Shown here one piece after another: positions 31,918-41,975 of a DNA stretch of 64,000 nt. The notes under the pieces are model-generated. The model was not told where the DNA came from. It saw only the letters and a list, made by a program, of their open reading frames with translations, and did not search any database. The stretch is from Hydrogenophaga sp. GTDB lineage: Bacteria > Pseudomonadota > Gammaproteobacteria > Burkholderiales > Burkholderiaceae_C. The stretch spans positions 1-64,000 of the forward strand of contig JAURYH010000002.1 of the NCBI GenBank assembly GCA_030653975.1, given 5' to 3'. Every line of letters starts with the position of its first letter. Positions within the stretch are counted from its first letter, which is position 1. The position numbers and the translations under genes are program-made.

Positions 31918-34263
31918 TTGAACACCGCCACGCCCCGACTGGTTGACGAAGCCGCCGCCGACGCCCCGCTGGGCGCCGTGGCGGTGCGCACGCTGTGCGA
32001 TTTCGCGGCGCGCCGGGGCGACCTGGATCTGCGCTTCACGCCCTCGCCCAGCGGCAGCGAAGGCGTGGCCGGCCATGGCGAGGTGACGGCTCGGCGCGGC
32101 GCGGCTTACCAGCGCGAAGTGCCGCTGGCCAGCCAGTGGCGCGGCCTGCGTGTGCAGGGCCGGGCCGACGGCTGGGACGCCGCCGCGCAGCGCCTCGAAG
32201 AGATCAAGACCCACCGGGGCGACGCGGCGCTGATCGCGGACAACGCGCGCGCGCTGCACTGGGCGCAGGCCCGGGTCTACGGCTGGATGCTGTGCGAACA
32301 GCTCGGGCTGGAGCGCATCGAGCTGGTGCTGGTCTACTTCAACATCGACACCGGCCACGAAACGCCGCTGGCGGAAACCCAGAGCGCCAGCGCCCTGCGC
32401 GCGCACTTCGAAGACCTGTGCGAACGCTACAGCGGCTGGGCCCGGCAGGAGCGCGCGCACCGCACGGCGCGAGACGCCGCGCTGCGCGCCCTGGCCTTCC
32501 CCTTCCCCGAATTCCGCGCCGGCCAGCGGGCGCTGGCCGAAGCCGTCTACCGCGCGCACGCGGCCGGCCGCGTGCTCATGGCGCAGGCGCCCACCGGCAT
32601 CGGCAAGACGGCGGCCACGCTGTTCGCCGCGCTCAAGGCCGCGCCCACGCAGGGGCTGGACAAGCTCTTCTACCTGACCGCGCGCACCACCGGCCGCCAG
32701 CTCGCGCTGGACGCGCTGGCCCGCCTCGGCGCCGCCGGCCAGCCGCCGGCGCGCCCGGTGCTGCCGCTGCGTGTGCTCGAACGCGTGGCGCGCGACAAGG
32801 CCTGCGAACACCCGGACAAGGCCTGCCACGGCGAGTCCTGCCCGCTCGCGCGTGGCTTCTACGACCGCCTGCCCGCGGCCCGCGCCGCCGCGACACAGGC
32901 CGGCTGGCTGGACAAGACCGCCCTGCGCGAGCTGGCGCTGGAACACAGCGTGTGCCCCTACTACCTGGGGCAGGAGATGCTGCGCTGGAGCGACGTGGCG
33001 GTGGGCGACGTGAACCACTTCTTCGACCTCGGCGCCCACTGGCACGGCCTCACGCTCGAACACGGCTGGCAGACCGCGCTGCTGGTGGACGAGGCGCACA
33101 ACCTGATCGAACGCGCCCGCGCCATGTACAGCGCCCGGCTCGACCCGGCGGCCTTCCAGGCGCTGCGCCGCAGCGCGCCGGCCGCGCTGAAAAAAGGCCT
33201 CGACAGGCTGCACCGCCAGTGGAACGCGCTGGCGCGGGAACAGGCGGCCGACTACACGGTACTGCCCGAGCCACCGGGCGCCTTCACCGCCGCGCTGCAG
33301 CAACTCTGCGGCGAGATCGGCGACCACCTGGCGTTGCACCCGCAAGACGCGGCGGGCGGCCCGCTGCAGGCCTGGTTCTTCGAAGCGCTGCACTTCCAGC
33401 GCGTGGCCGAGCTGCACGGCGAGCACAGCCTCTGCGACCTCACGCGCACGCCCCACCCCGCCCCGGGCACGCGCGTGGCGCAACCGCTGATCAGCCTGCG
33501 CAACCTCGTGCCCGGCCCGCTGCTGCAGGACCGCTGGAGCGCCGTGCGCAGCGCCACGCTGTTCTCGGCCACGCTCGCGCCGATGGACTACGTGGCCGAC
33601 CTGCTGGGCCTGCCGGCCGACACGCTGCGTGTGGACGTGCCCTCGCCGTTTGCCGGCGAACAGCTCGCGGTGCGCGTGGCGCCGCACATCTCCACCCGCT
33701 GGACCGACCGGCTCGCTTCGCTCACGCCCATGGCCGACACCCTGGCGGCGCAGTTCGCGGCCGAACCCGGCAACTACCTCGCGTTCTTCAGCAGCTTCGA
33801 CTACCTGGCGCAGGCGCTCGACCGGCTGCAGCAGCGCCACCCGTCCATTCCCGTCTGGGCGCAGTCGCGCGGCATGGGCGAGCCCGAGCGCGAGGCCTTC
33901 ATCGCCCGCTTCACCGACAGCGGCCAGGGCATCGGTTTTGCCGTGCTCGGCGGCGCGTTTGGCGAGGGCATCGACCTGCCCGGGCGCCGCCTCATCGGCG
34001 CCTTCATCGCCACGCTGGGCCTGCCGCAGGTGAACCCGGTGAACGAGCAGCTCAAGGCGCGGCTGCAGGCGAAGTTCGGCCGCGGCTACGACTACACCTA
34101 CCTGTTCCCCGGCGTGCAGAAGGTGGTGCAGGCCGCGGGCCGCGTGATCCGCAGCGAGCAGGACCACGGCACCGTCTGGCTGCTCGACGACCGCTACGCG
34201 CGCGCCGAGGTGCGACGACTGCTGCCGGCGTGGTGGGTGGTCGACCTGCGCCCCCCGGGCTGA
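31918..34263 (+). CDS. DinG/XPD-type ATP-dependent DNA helicase with N-terminal PD-(D/E)XK-like domain
   Basis: GRADGWDAAAQRLEEIKTHRGD (nuclease-like); FPEFRAGQRALAEAVYRAHAAGRVLMAQAPTGIGKTAATLF (Walker A); Cys cluster CEHPDKACHGESCPLARGFYDR...CPYYLG; LLVDEAHNLIE (DEAH). Probable TTG start at 31918. Confidence 0.85.
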   Translation: MNTATPRLVDEAAADAPLGAVAVRTLCDFAARRGDLDLRFTPSPSGSEGVAGHGEVTARRGAAYQREVPLASQWRGLRVQGRADGWDAAAQRLEEIKTHRGDAALIADNARALHWAQARVYGWMLCEQLGLERIELVLVYFNIDTGHETPLAETQSASALRAHFEDLCERYSGWARQERAHRTARDAALRALAFPFPEFRAGQRALAEAVYRAHAAGRVLMAQAPTGIGKTAATLFAALKAAPTQGLDKLFYLTARTTGRQLALDALARLGAAGQPPARPVLPLRVLERVARDKACEHPDKACHGESCPLARGFYDRLPAARAAATQAGWLDKTALRELALEHSVCPYYLGQEMLRWSDVAVGDVNHFFDLGAHWHGLTLEHGWQTALLVDEAHNLIERARAMYSARLDPAAFQALRRSAPAALKKGLDRLHRQWNALAREQAADYTVLPEPPGAFTAALQQLCGEIGDHLALHPQDAAGGPLQAWFFEALHFQRVAELHGEHSLCDLTRTPHPAPGTRVAQPLISLRNLVPGPLLQDRWSAVRSATLFSATLAPMDYVADLLGLPADTLRVDVPSPFAGEQLAVRVAPHISTRWTDRLASLTPMADTLAAQFAAEPGNYLAFFSSFDYLAQALDRLQQRHPSIPVWAQSRGMGEPEREAFIARFTDSGQGIGFAVLGGAFGEGIDLPGRRLIGAFIATLGLPQVNPVNEQLKARLQAKFGRGYDYTYLFPGVQKVVQAAGRVIRSEQDHGTVWLLDDRYARAEVRRLLPAWWVVDLRPPG

Positions 34264-34274
34264 GCCCCCGGCGA

Positions 34275-35246
34275 TCAGCCCCGCGGCTGCGCGTCGACCT
34301 GGCCCCGCAGCCACTGCGCCAGATCGCTGAGCACCTGTCCGCCCAGCGGCGAGACTGCGGTGAAGTGGATGCAGGCGTGGATGGCGCCGGGGTAGTGGCG
34401 GTGCTCGGTGGCCACGCCCGCCTGTTCGATGCGCTGCGCCAGCGCGTGGCCCTCATCGCGCAGCGGGTCGTGGCCCATGGTGGCGACCCAGGTGGCTGGC
34501 AGCGTGGCCAGCGTGGGTGCGCTCAGCAAGGCGAAGTCCGGGTGCCGGATGAGTTCGCTGCGCCCGTTCAGATAGCTGTCGACGAACCATTGCATGACGC
34601 CGAGGGTGAGGAACTTGCCTTCGCCGTTTTCCGCCATCGAGGCACTGGGCTCGCTGTGGTGTTGTGCCACCGGGTAGATCAGGCCCAGGGCACGCGGCGT
34701 GATGGTGCTGGCGGTGTGCAGGCAGGCGGTGGCGGCCAGCTGGGCCCCCGCGCTGTCGCCCGCCACGGCGATGCGCGACGGATCGGCGCGCAGTTCGCGC
34801 GCATGCGTGGACAGCCACTGCAGCGCGCAGACCACGTCTTCCACGGCGGCGGGAAACGGGTGCTCGGGCGCCAGCCGGTAGTCCACCGCCACCACCACGG
34901 CGCCCACCTCGTGGCACAGGGTGCGGCACACGGCGTCGTGGGTCTCCAGGTCGCCGATCACGAAGCCGCCGCCGTGCACGTAGAACATCGCAGGCAGTGT
35001 CCCGGAGACATCGGGGTGGTAGATGCGCAGCGGGAGCGGCCCGCCGGGGCCCGCGATGCTGCGGTCTTCCGTGGCGACAGCTGGCGGCGGCAAGCCCATG
35101 CCCGCGGCCAGGTCGCGGTAGATCTGCCTTCCGATTTCGGGCGGCAGCGACTCCAGCGGCGGGTTGCCCTGTGCGGCGGCCTGGGCCAGAAAGCCGGCGA
35201 GGCCGGGGTCCATGGGCGCGCGCGGGAGCGTGGTGGTGACGGTCAT
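34275..35246 (-). CDS. alpha/beta hydrolase, hormone-sensitive lipase type
   Basis: MFYVHGGGFVIGDLETHDAVCRTL; GDSAGAQLAATACLH; GHDPLRDEG. Confidence 0.92.
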   Translation of the reverse strand: MTVTTTLPRAPMDPGLAGFLAQAAAQGNPPLESLPPEIGRQIYRDLAAGMGLPPPAVATEDRSIAGPGGPLPLRIYHPDVSGTLPAMFYVHGGGFVIGDLETHDAVCRTLCHEVGAVVVAVDYRLAPEHPFPAAVEDVVCALQWLSTHARELRADPSRIAVAGDSAGAQLAATACLHTASTITPRALGLIYPVAQHHSEPSASMAENGEGKFLTLGVMQWFVDSYLNGRSELIRHPDFALLSAPTLATLPATWVATMGHDPLRDEGHALAQRIEQAGVATEHRHYPGAIHACIHFTAVSPLGGQVLSDLAQWLRGQVDAQPRG

Positions 35247-37738
35247 GGTGTCTCCTGTTTTGGGTGAAAAATAGAGAAGGTGTGGAAACGGGGGGCGGCG
35301 CCGTGGGAGGGAGCGCCGGCGTCCGTGGCAGTCGCGGCGGTCGCGGTGCTTTCGACCTGGTCGCTGCGGGCGACGGGCAACAGGAAATGCGCCAGCGCGG
35401 GCAGCAGCACCAGCGCGCCCACCATGTTCCAGACGAACATGAAGGCCAGCAGGATGCCCATGTCGGCCTGGAACTTGATGGGCGAGAAGGCCCAGGTGCC
35501 CACGGCCAGTGCCAGCGTCACGCCGGTGAGCATCACCACGCGGCCGGTGAACTGCAGCGCGTGGGTGTAGGCCTCGGCCAGGCTGGCGCCGGCGCGCAGG
35601 CGGCTGAGCGTGACGCTGAGCACATAGAGCGCGTAGTCCACCCCGATGCCCACGCCGAGCGCGATCACCGGCAACGTGGCCACCTTCACACCCATGCCCA
35701 GGCCCACCATCAGCGCTTCACACAGGATGGAGGTGAGCATCAGCGGCAGCACCGCCACGATCACCGCGCGCCAGGAGCGGAAGGTGATCCAGCACAACAG
35801 AATGACGGCGGCGTAGACCCACAGCAGCATCTCGCGCATGGCCTGCTTGACCACGATGTTGGTGGCCGCGTCGATGCCGGCGCTGCCCGCGGCGAGCTTG
35901 AAGGTCAGCTCGGGCGAGTCGTGTTCGGCCTTGAAGCGTTCCACCTCGGCCACCACGCGCTCCAGCGTTTCGGCCTTGTGGTCCTTCAGGTAGACGTAGA
36001 GCGCCAGGAACGAGCAGCTCTGGTTGAACAGCTCGCGCGGTGCGCGGGTCTGCACACCGCCCAGGGCGCTTTCGTTGGGCAGCAGCTCGAACCACTTCAG
36101 GTGCCCTTCGTTGTAGCCCACCATGGCCAGCTTGGACAGCGTGGCCATGGAGTTGGTGGACTCCACGCCGGGCAGTTGCTCCAGCCGCCAGGCCAGCGCG
36201 TCCAGCGTGGACAGCGCGGTGTAGCTGGTGCAGCGGTCGGGCGGCGTGGTGGCCATCACGGTCAGGATGTCGGTGCTGGCCGCGTAGTGCGAGATCAGGT
36301 AGGCGCTGTCCTGGTTGTAGCGCGAGTCCGGGCGCAGCTCGGGCGCGCCCGGGTCGAGGTCGCCGATGGACAGGTGCAGGCTCACCGCGAAGCCGGCCAC
36401 CGCCAGCAGCGCGCCCGTACCCACCGCGAGGGCGGCGGCGGGCCGCCGGGTGAAGCGGGTCAGGCCCGACCACAGGCGCGAGCGCTGCAGGGTCTGCGCC
36501 GAGTCCGCGCGCAGGCTGCGCGCGGCCGCCCTCGGGCTCACGCCCACATACGACAGCAGGATGGGCAGCAACAAGAGGTTGGTGACGATCAGCATCGCCA
36601 CGCCGATGCTGGCGATCAGCGCCAGGTCCTGGATCACCTTGATCTGGATGATGAACAGCACCGCGAAGCCCACGGCGTCGCACAGCAGCGCCGTCAGCCC
36701 GGCCACGAACAGGCGCCGGAAGGTGTAGCGCGCGGCCACCACGCGGTGCGTGCCGCGCCCGATGTCCTGCATGATGCCGTTCATCTTCTGCGCGCCGTGG
36801 CTCATGCCGATGGCGAACACCAGGAAGGGCACCAGCACCGAATACGGGTCGAGTTCAAAGCCCAGCAGGGCGAGCAGACCGAACTGCCAGACCACCGCCA
36901 CCAGCGAACACGCCACCACCAGCGCCGTGCTGCGCTTGCAGTGCGTGTAGCCGTAGAGCAGGGCGGTGGTGATGAGCAGCGCCAGCAGGAAGAACAGCAG
37001 CACCTGCTGCAGGCCTTCGATCAGGTCGCCCACCACCTTGGCAAAACCGATCACGCGGACCTGCAGCGTGTCGCTGTCGTAGCGCGCACGCAGCGCCTCG
37101 ATCTGGCGCGACAGGTCGCCGTAGTCCAGCGCCTGGCCGGTCTCGGGGTGGCGGTCCAGCAGCGGCACGAAGACGATGCTGGACTTGAAGTCGCCCGCCA
37201 CCAGCTGGCCGATCTCGCCCGAGCGCTCCACGTTGGCGCGCAGCTCGGCCAGGCTTTGCGGCGAACCGTCGAAGGCATCGGGGATCACCGGTCCGCCGTC
37301 CAGGCCCTCTTCGGTCACGGCCACCCAGCGCGTGTTGGAGGTCCAGAGCGACTTCATGAACGGGCGGTCCACCCCGGGCAGCAGGAAGATCTCGTCGTTG
37401 AGCTTCTGCAGCGTCTCCAGGTACTGCCGGTCGAAGATCGTGCCCTCCTTGGCCTGCACCACCAGGCGCAGCGCGTTGGTCTGCCCGGCGAGGTCACCCT
37501 TGTGCGCCAGGTAGTTGGCGATGTAGGGGTGGCCGGTCGGAATGGTCTTCTCGAAGCTGGCGTTGAGCTGCAGCCGCGTGGCCTGCCAGCCCAGCACCAG
37601 GGTGATCAACAGACTGAGCAGCAGCACCCAGGGCCGGTGGTTGAAGAAGGCGCGTTCGATGACGGTGCCCGATGCCGGGTCAAAGTCGGCCAGCCGCGTG
37701 ACGACGGGCTGGGCGTCGAGGGGGGAATCGTGGTTCAT
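35243..37738 (-). CDS. MMPL/RND-family efflux transporter
   Basis: Two blocks of TM helices; FLVFAIGMSHGAQKMNG; LPVIALGVGIGVDYALYVLS; long periplasmic loops. Confidence 0.9.
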   Translation of the reverse strand: MNHDSPLDAQPVVTRLADFDPASGTVIERAFFNHRPWVLLLSLLITLVLGWQATRLQLNASFEKTIPTGHPYIANYLAHKGDLAGQTNALRLVVQAKEGTIFDRQYLETLQKLNDEIFLLPGVDRPFMKSLWTSNTRWVAVTEEGLDGGPVIPDAFDGSPQSLAELRANVERSGEIGQLVAGDFKSSIVFVPLLDRHPETGQALDYGDLSRQIEALRARYDSDTLQVRVIGFAKVVGDLIEGLQQVLLFFLLALLITTALLYGYTHCKRSTALVVACSLVAVVWQFGLLALLGFELDPYSVLVPFLVFAIGMSHGAQKMNGIMQDIGRGTHRVVAARYTFRRLFVAGLTALLCDAVGFAVLFIIQIKVIQDLALIASIGVAMLIVTNLLLLPILLSYVGVSPRAAARSLRADSAQTLQRSRLWSGLTRFTRRPAAALAVGTGALLAVAGFAVSLHLSIGDLDPGAPELRPDSRYNQDSAYLISHYAASTDILTVMATTPPDRCTSYTALSTLDALAWRLEQLPGVESTNSMATLSKLAMVGYNEGHLKWFELLPNESALGGVQTRAPRELFNQSCSFLALYVYLKDHKAETLERVVAEVERFKAEHDSPELTFKLAAGSAGIDAATNIVVKQAMREMLLWVYAAVILLCWITFRSWRAVIVAVLPLMLTSILCEALMVGLGMGVKVATLPVIALGVGIGVDYALYVLSVTLSRLRAGASLAEAYTHALQFTGRVVMLTGVTLALAVGTWAFSPIKFQADMGILLAFMFVWNMVGALVLLPALAHFLLPVARSDQVESTATAATATDAGAPSHGAAPRFHTFSIFHPKQETP

Positions 37739-37748
37739 GGGAACGGGT

Positions 37749-38837
37749 TCACTCGGTGGGCAAAGAGGCCAGGCGGCGCATGCCGCGCAGGCTGGCCAGG
37801 ACCAGGGCGCCGTCGGCGGCCAGGGCAGCGCCGGCGATGGGAACGGCTTCGCGCACCGGCAGGCGGCGCAGGGCGGCGGCGTCGGGCGGCGCGATCAGCA
37901 CCTCGCCGATCTGGCTGACCAGCACGAAACCGCCGTTGGGCAACACGGCGCTGGCGCCCAGCGTGGCGCCGGTCTGGCTCTCCAGCCGCTCCCAGCGCGC
38001 CGCGTCGGGGCCGGCGCGGTAGACCGAGCCGCGCAGGCCGTGGGCGATCAGGTGGCCCCCGGGGGTCTGCAGCAGCCCGAGGAAGCTGCCCTTGTAGGGC
38101 GAGGGCAGGGCCTCGAAGCTGGCGCCGCCATCGGTAGAGCGCATCAGCAGGCCCTGCTCGCCGGCCACGACCAGTTGCCCGGCCGTGGCGCGCAGGCCGT
38201 AGAGGTGCAGGCCCTGCGGGTTGGCCGGCCGCGCCGAGCGCGGTAGCCAGGTCCGGCCACCGTCCGCCGTGGCGAACAGCAGGCCGTAGGCGCCGGCGGC
38301 GAAGCCGCGCTGCGCGTCGATGAAGCTCAGGTCGAAGAAGGGTTTGTCCGGGCCTTCGTCCACCAGGGCCTGGGCGTCGGCCAGGGCGGCGGTGTCGCCC
38401 GAGGCGCGCGCGGCCTCGGCCACGCTGGCGGCGGCGGCGATGCCGTCGAGCTGCTTGCGCCAGGTCTGGCCGCCGTCGTCGCTGTGCAGGATGGTGCCCA
38501 GGTGGCCCGCAGCCCAGCCGTGGCGTTCGTCGGCGAAGGCCACGCAGGTCAGCGTCACCTGCACCGGCACTGCGGCCTGCCGCCATTGCTGGCCGTGGTC
38601 GTCCGACAGCAACACCGTGCCGCGTTCGCCCACGGCGACCAGGCGGGCGCCGGCCCGCGTGACCGCGAGCATCGCGGCGCCCAGCGCCTTGGGGCTCATC
38701 AGGGCCGGGCGCGAGAGCACCGCGGGGGCCGGCGCGGCGACCGCGCCCAGCGGCAGCAGCCCGGCCATCGCGCCACCGGCCAACCCTACCAGCGCCGCTC
38801 GCCGCGACACGCCGGAGCTTCCGGGGGATGCCATCAC
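37749..38837 (-). CDS. YCF48/BNR-type beta-propeller protein with Tat-like signal
   Basis: SRRAALVGLAGGAMAGLL signal; repeats such as GWAAGHLGTILHSDDGGQTWRKQ and GLLMRSTDGGASFEAL. Confidence 0.85.
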   Translation of the reverse strand: MMASPGSSGVSRRAALVGLAGGAMAGLLPLGAVAAPAPAVLSRPALMSPKALGAAMLAVTRAGARLVAVGERGTVLLSDDHGQQWRQAAVPVQVTLTCVAFADERHGWAAGHLGTILHSDDGGQTWRKQLDGIAAAASVAEAARASGDTAALADAQALVDEGPDKPFFDLSFIDAQRGFAAGAYGLLFATADGGRTWLPRSARPANPQGLHLYGLRATAGQLVVAGEQGLLMRSTDGGASFEALPSPYKGSFLGLLQTPGGHLIAHGLRGSVYRAGPDAARWERLESQTGATLGASAVLPNGGFVLVSQIGEVLIAPPDAAALRRLPVREAVPIAGAALAADGALVLASLRGMRRLASLPTE

Positions 38838-40192
38838 CGTCCACCCTCGCTGGCCAGGGCCTCGGGGCTGAAGAAGGCGCGCTGGATCGGCTCCTTCACT
38901 TCGTACTGCCTGGGCAGTTCGTTGGACGCCATGTTCAGGTAGTAGGCGCCGGTCTGCATGTCATAGCCACCCCACAGCACGAAGCTGGTCACGGCCGGGA
39001 TGTCCGGCGCGGTGAGCATCAGCGAGTAGTTGGTGCGCCAGAGCTGGCCCTTGGCGTCCCAGCCGTCGAACAGCACGATCTGCCACGAGTCTTCGTCGAT
39101 GTAGTACTTGCGCTTGGGCACCACGTGGCGCTTGCCGGCGGCCAGCGTGGCCTCCACTTCCCACACGCGGTGCAGCTCCCAGCGCACCTGCGCCGGGTTG
39201 AGCGTGCCCGGTGTCACCAGGTCCTCCACCTTGGCGGCGGCGGCGCGGTTGTTGTTGTAGGGGATGTAGATCTCCTTCTTGCCGACCAGCTTGAGATCGT
39301 GTTTGTCGATCGGGCCGAACAGGTTGAAGGCTTCGTCAAACAGGCCAATGCCCGAGGTCACGGAGTCGGGCGTGTCGTAGGCCACCGAGGGGGCTTTGCG
39401 CACGCGGCGCTGGCCCACGAGGTACTGCCACAGACCGCGCGGTGCCGAGGCGTTGACGCCGTCGTGCGCCAGGATCGCTTCACCGGCTTTGGAGCCGGGT
39501 GCGTTGACCACGAACTTGCCGAACTGGTAGAAGCCGTCGAACTTGTCCAGGCTGCCGTTTTTGTCGTAATAGGTCTGGTTGACGGTCTGCACACCGCCCG
39601 AGGCCATGCTGCGCTTGCCGTCGGCAGTCACGACCCAGACCCGCACCGGCATGGTGAAGTTGCCGCCGCGCCAGGCCAGGCGGTGGTTCCAGATGGCTTC
39701 ATAGCCGTCTTTCGGGATCGGGAACGGAATGCCACCGTAGGCGCCCTCGACGCCATGACCACCGTCCACGGTCTTGGCGCGGGTCGCGTTCTGGAAGGTG
39801 TTGTCGTACACGAACTGCGGCGCGGCGGCGCTACGGCGCGTGGGGTAGACGTCTATGTGGAAGTCCGGGTGCTTCTTCATCAGCGCCTGCACGCCGTCGG
39901 TGAGCTTGTCGGCGTGTTCGGCCATGTTCTTCGCGCTGATCGACAGCAGGGGCTTGTCGGCGGCGAAAGGATCGGGGCGCGTGTCGCCGTTGCGGTAGGC
40001 CGCGGGCGCCTTGCTCAGGCCGCCGTCCCAGGCGGGAATGGTGCCGGCCTTGTTGCCGGCTTTTTCGGCGCCCACGGGCGTCAGCGTGGACTTGAGTCTG
40101 GCGGCTTCTTCCGCCGTCACGGCGGCCAGAGCGGGCAGGGAGGCGGCCAGCAGAGCGGCCAGCAGCCAGGGGTGTTTTGCGTTGTGCGTCAT
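38834..40192 (-). CDS. DUF1329 domain-containing periplasmic/outer-membrane protein
   Basis: Signal peptide MTHNAKHPWLLAALLAASLPALA; AEEAARLKSTLTPVGAEKAGNKAGTIPAWDGGL; RKYYIDEDSWQIVLFDGWDAKGQLWRTNYS. Confidence 0.9.
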   Translation of the reverse strand: MTHNAKHPWLLAALLAASLPALAAVTAEEAARLKSTLTPVGAEKAGNKAGTIPAWDGGLSKAPAAYRNGDTRPDPFAADKPLLSISAKNMAEHADKLTDGVQALMKKHPDFHIDVYPTRRSAAAPQFVYDNTFQNATRAKTVDGGHGVEGAYGGIPFPIPKDGYEAIWNHRLAWRGGNFTMPVRVWVVTADGKRSMASGGVQTVNQTYYDKNGSLDKFDGFYQFGKFVVNAPGSKAGEAILAHDGVNASAPRGLWQYLVGQRRVRKAPSVAYDTPDSVTSGIGLFDEAFNLFGPIDKHDLKLVGKKEIYIPYNNNRAAAAKVEDLVTPGTLNPAQVRWELHRVWEVEATLAAGKRHVVPKRKYYIDEDSWQIVLFDGWDAKGQLWRTNYSLMLTAPDIPAVTSFVLWGGYDMQTGAYYLNMASNELPRQYEVKEPIQRAFFSPEALASEGGR

Positions 40193-40211
40193 GGTGGTAC
40201 TCGTGTGTGGG

Positions 40212-41900
40212 TCAGAAGGTGCGGGAGAGGTTGAAAGACAGGTAGTCGCGGTCTTTCAGGGTCTGGCCAAAGGACAACATCCGTGTGGGGGTGCGCGGAT
40301 CGGCCACGGTGAAGGTGTTTTCCTTGCCGAAGAAGGCCGTGTAGTTCAGGCCGACGTTCCAGGCGTTCTGGTACTTGGCCTTGATGCCCACGCTGACATC
40401 GCCCGCCTTGCTGGCGCCGCCGGCGAAGTTGAAGATGGCCGAGGAGCGGCCGCCGAAGTTGTAGCCCAGGCCGATCGGGACCGACAGGTCCAGACCCGGC
40501 AGCACCTGGAAGTACTGCGGCTCGAAGATCATGCGGAACGCCATGGCGCTGCGGGTGGTGTTGGGGTCCAGACCACCAAAGCCCACGGTGCCCGGGTTCT
40601 TGTCCACGCTCATGACGCGGTTCCAGGCCAGTTCGGCCACCAGCGCGCCACCGTCCCACAGGCCGGACTTGTTCAGCACGTAGATGCCCGAGAGGTTCAG
40701 GTGCGCGGTCTTGCCGGTGGCGTAGCAGGGGTTGCCCGCGGAGCCGTCGCAGTTCACCGGCGGCATGAAGGGCGCGCCGCCGAGCACGGCGGGGTCGCTG
40801 GTCAGCGGTGCATCGGTGCGCACCGAACCTTCGAGTGCCCAGTTGAGCTGGCCGATGGAGGAGGTCACGCTGGCGCCGACGGTCTTGATGCCGGTGGCAT
40901 AGACCTGGTGCACGTTGCCGTTGACCAGATCGAACACCGGCACGGCGGGCGTCTTGTCGTGGTAACGCGCGGCGTAGAAACCGAACTCGTAGTCGCTGCC
41001 CGCAGGCGACCAGCGCAACTGCCCGCCGAACTGCCCGCTGTCAGGGGGGCGCTGGTCCTTGCTGTTGTCGGTGACCAGCACCGGCGGCAGCGGCGGGCCG
41101 AAGAACACCTGGCCACCCCCGATGTAGTCCTGGTTGGAGAAGTAGCTGCCCACGCCCGGGATCTTGCTCGGGCGCCATTTGAGCTGGTAGTAGCCGCCCA
41201 GCGTCACGCCATCGACCACCTGCAGGGTGCCCGAAACCTGCTCCACCGGCAGCAGCACTTCCTTGAACTGCCAGTTGGGCACCGAGACGATCTTGGCCAC
41301 GTCCACCGGGCCCTGGGCATTGGCGATGCCGTTCTGCCCGAAGAACAGGCTTTCGCCGTATTGCAGGGCGTGTTTGCCGACGCGGATGGTCCCTGGCAAC
41401 TCGCCCACCGAACCCTTGGCGTAGACGAAGGCGTCGAGCACCTCGCCGCCACGGCCGTGCTGGCTGCGCGTGGCTGGAATGAACTCGTTGGCCGCCTGGC
41501 CCGGCTGGTTGCTCACGCCCATCGTGCCGGGGTTGTCGTTGGCGCTCAGGTATTTCGAGTCGTACCAGGCGGCGTGGCTGAAGCGCAGGCCCCAGTTGCC
41601 GCGCTTGTAGTCGAACTCGGTCAGCAGATCGAGGCGGTTGGACACCACGCCTTTGCCAAAGTTGAGGTCACCGTCGTTCTCGTTGGTCACGCCGCCGTCG
41701 CCGCGCGCCGCCGGCGAGGTCAGCAGCGCCGAGGGGTCCTTGAGCCGGTAGGCCAGGCTGTACTTGGGCGTGAAGTCGAGCCGGATCTGGGTGTCGGGGT
41801 CGTCCGATGCCAGCTCCATTCCGAAGGCGGGCAGCGCACAGGCCAGGCCGCAGGCCAGGGCCAGCGCATGGCGCCGGTGGGTGGTGAAGTTTCTTTTCAT
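40212..41900 (-). CDS. DUF1302 domain-containing outer-membrane beta-barrel protein
   Basis: Signal peptide; GNWGLRFSHAAWYDSKYL; ends DYLSFNLSRTF with terminal Phe. Confidence 0.88.
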   Translation of the reverse strand: MKRNFTTHRRHALALACGLACALPAFGMELASDDPDTQIRLDFTPKYSLAYRLKDPSALLTSPAARGDGGVTNENDGDLNFGKGVVSNRLDLLTEFDYKRGNWGLRFSHAAWYDSKYLSANDNPGTMGVSNQPGQAANEFIPATRSQHGRGGEVLDAFVYAKGSVGELPGTIRVGKHALQYGESLFFGQNGIANAQGPVDVAKIVSVPNWQFKEVLLPVEQVSGTLQVVDGVTLGGYYQLKWRPSKIPGVGSYFSNQDYIGGGQVFFGPPLPPVLVTDNSKDQRPPDSGQFGGQLRWSPAGSDYEFGFYAARYHDKTPAVPVFDLVNGNVHQVYATGIKTVGASVTSSIGQLNWALEGSVRTDAPLTSDPAVLGGAPFMPPVNCDGSAGNPCYATGKTAHLNLSGIYVLNKSGLWDGGALVAELAWNRVMSVDKNPGTVGFGGLDPNTTRSAMAFRMIFEPQYFQVLPGLDLSVPIGLGYNFGGRSSAIFNFAGGASKAGDVSVGIKAKYQNAWNVGLNYTAFFGKENTFTVADPRTPTRMLSFGQTLKDRDYLSFNLSRTF

Positions 41901-41975
41901 GGGTGTCTCCTCGTTGTGGTTTGGGGGGAATCGGTCGGGGGCGTGGCGTGGACGCCCCCTGGTTTTCTTAGGGGA

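Noticed and set aside
30940-34314. 1124-aa reverse ORF
   Set aside because: Only the part below 31773 is the real MmcB-like gene; the rest is antisense to the helicase and crosses the repeat (MGAIQSD... is repeat-encoded).
31995-35267. 1090-aa forward ORF
   Set aside because: Arg/Ala/Pro-rich alternative frame of the helicase running on antisense of the hydrolase.
35264-37918. 884-aa forward ORF
   Set aside because: Antisense shadow of the RND gene, which shows clear TM and family motifs.
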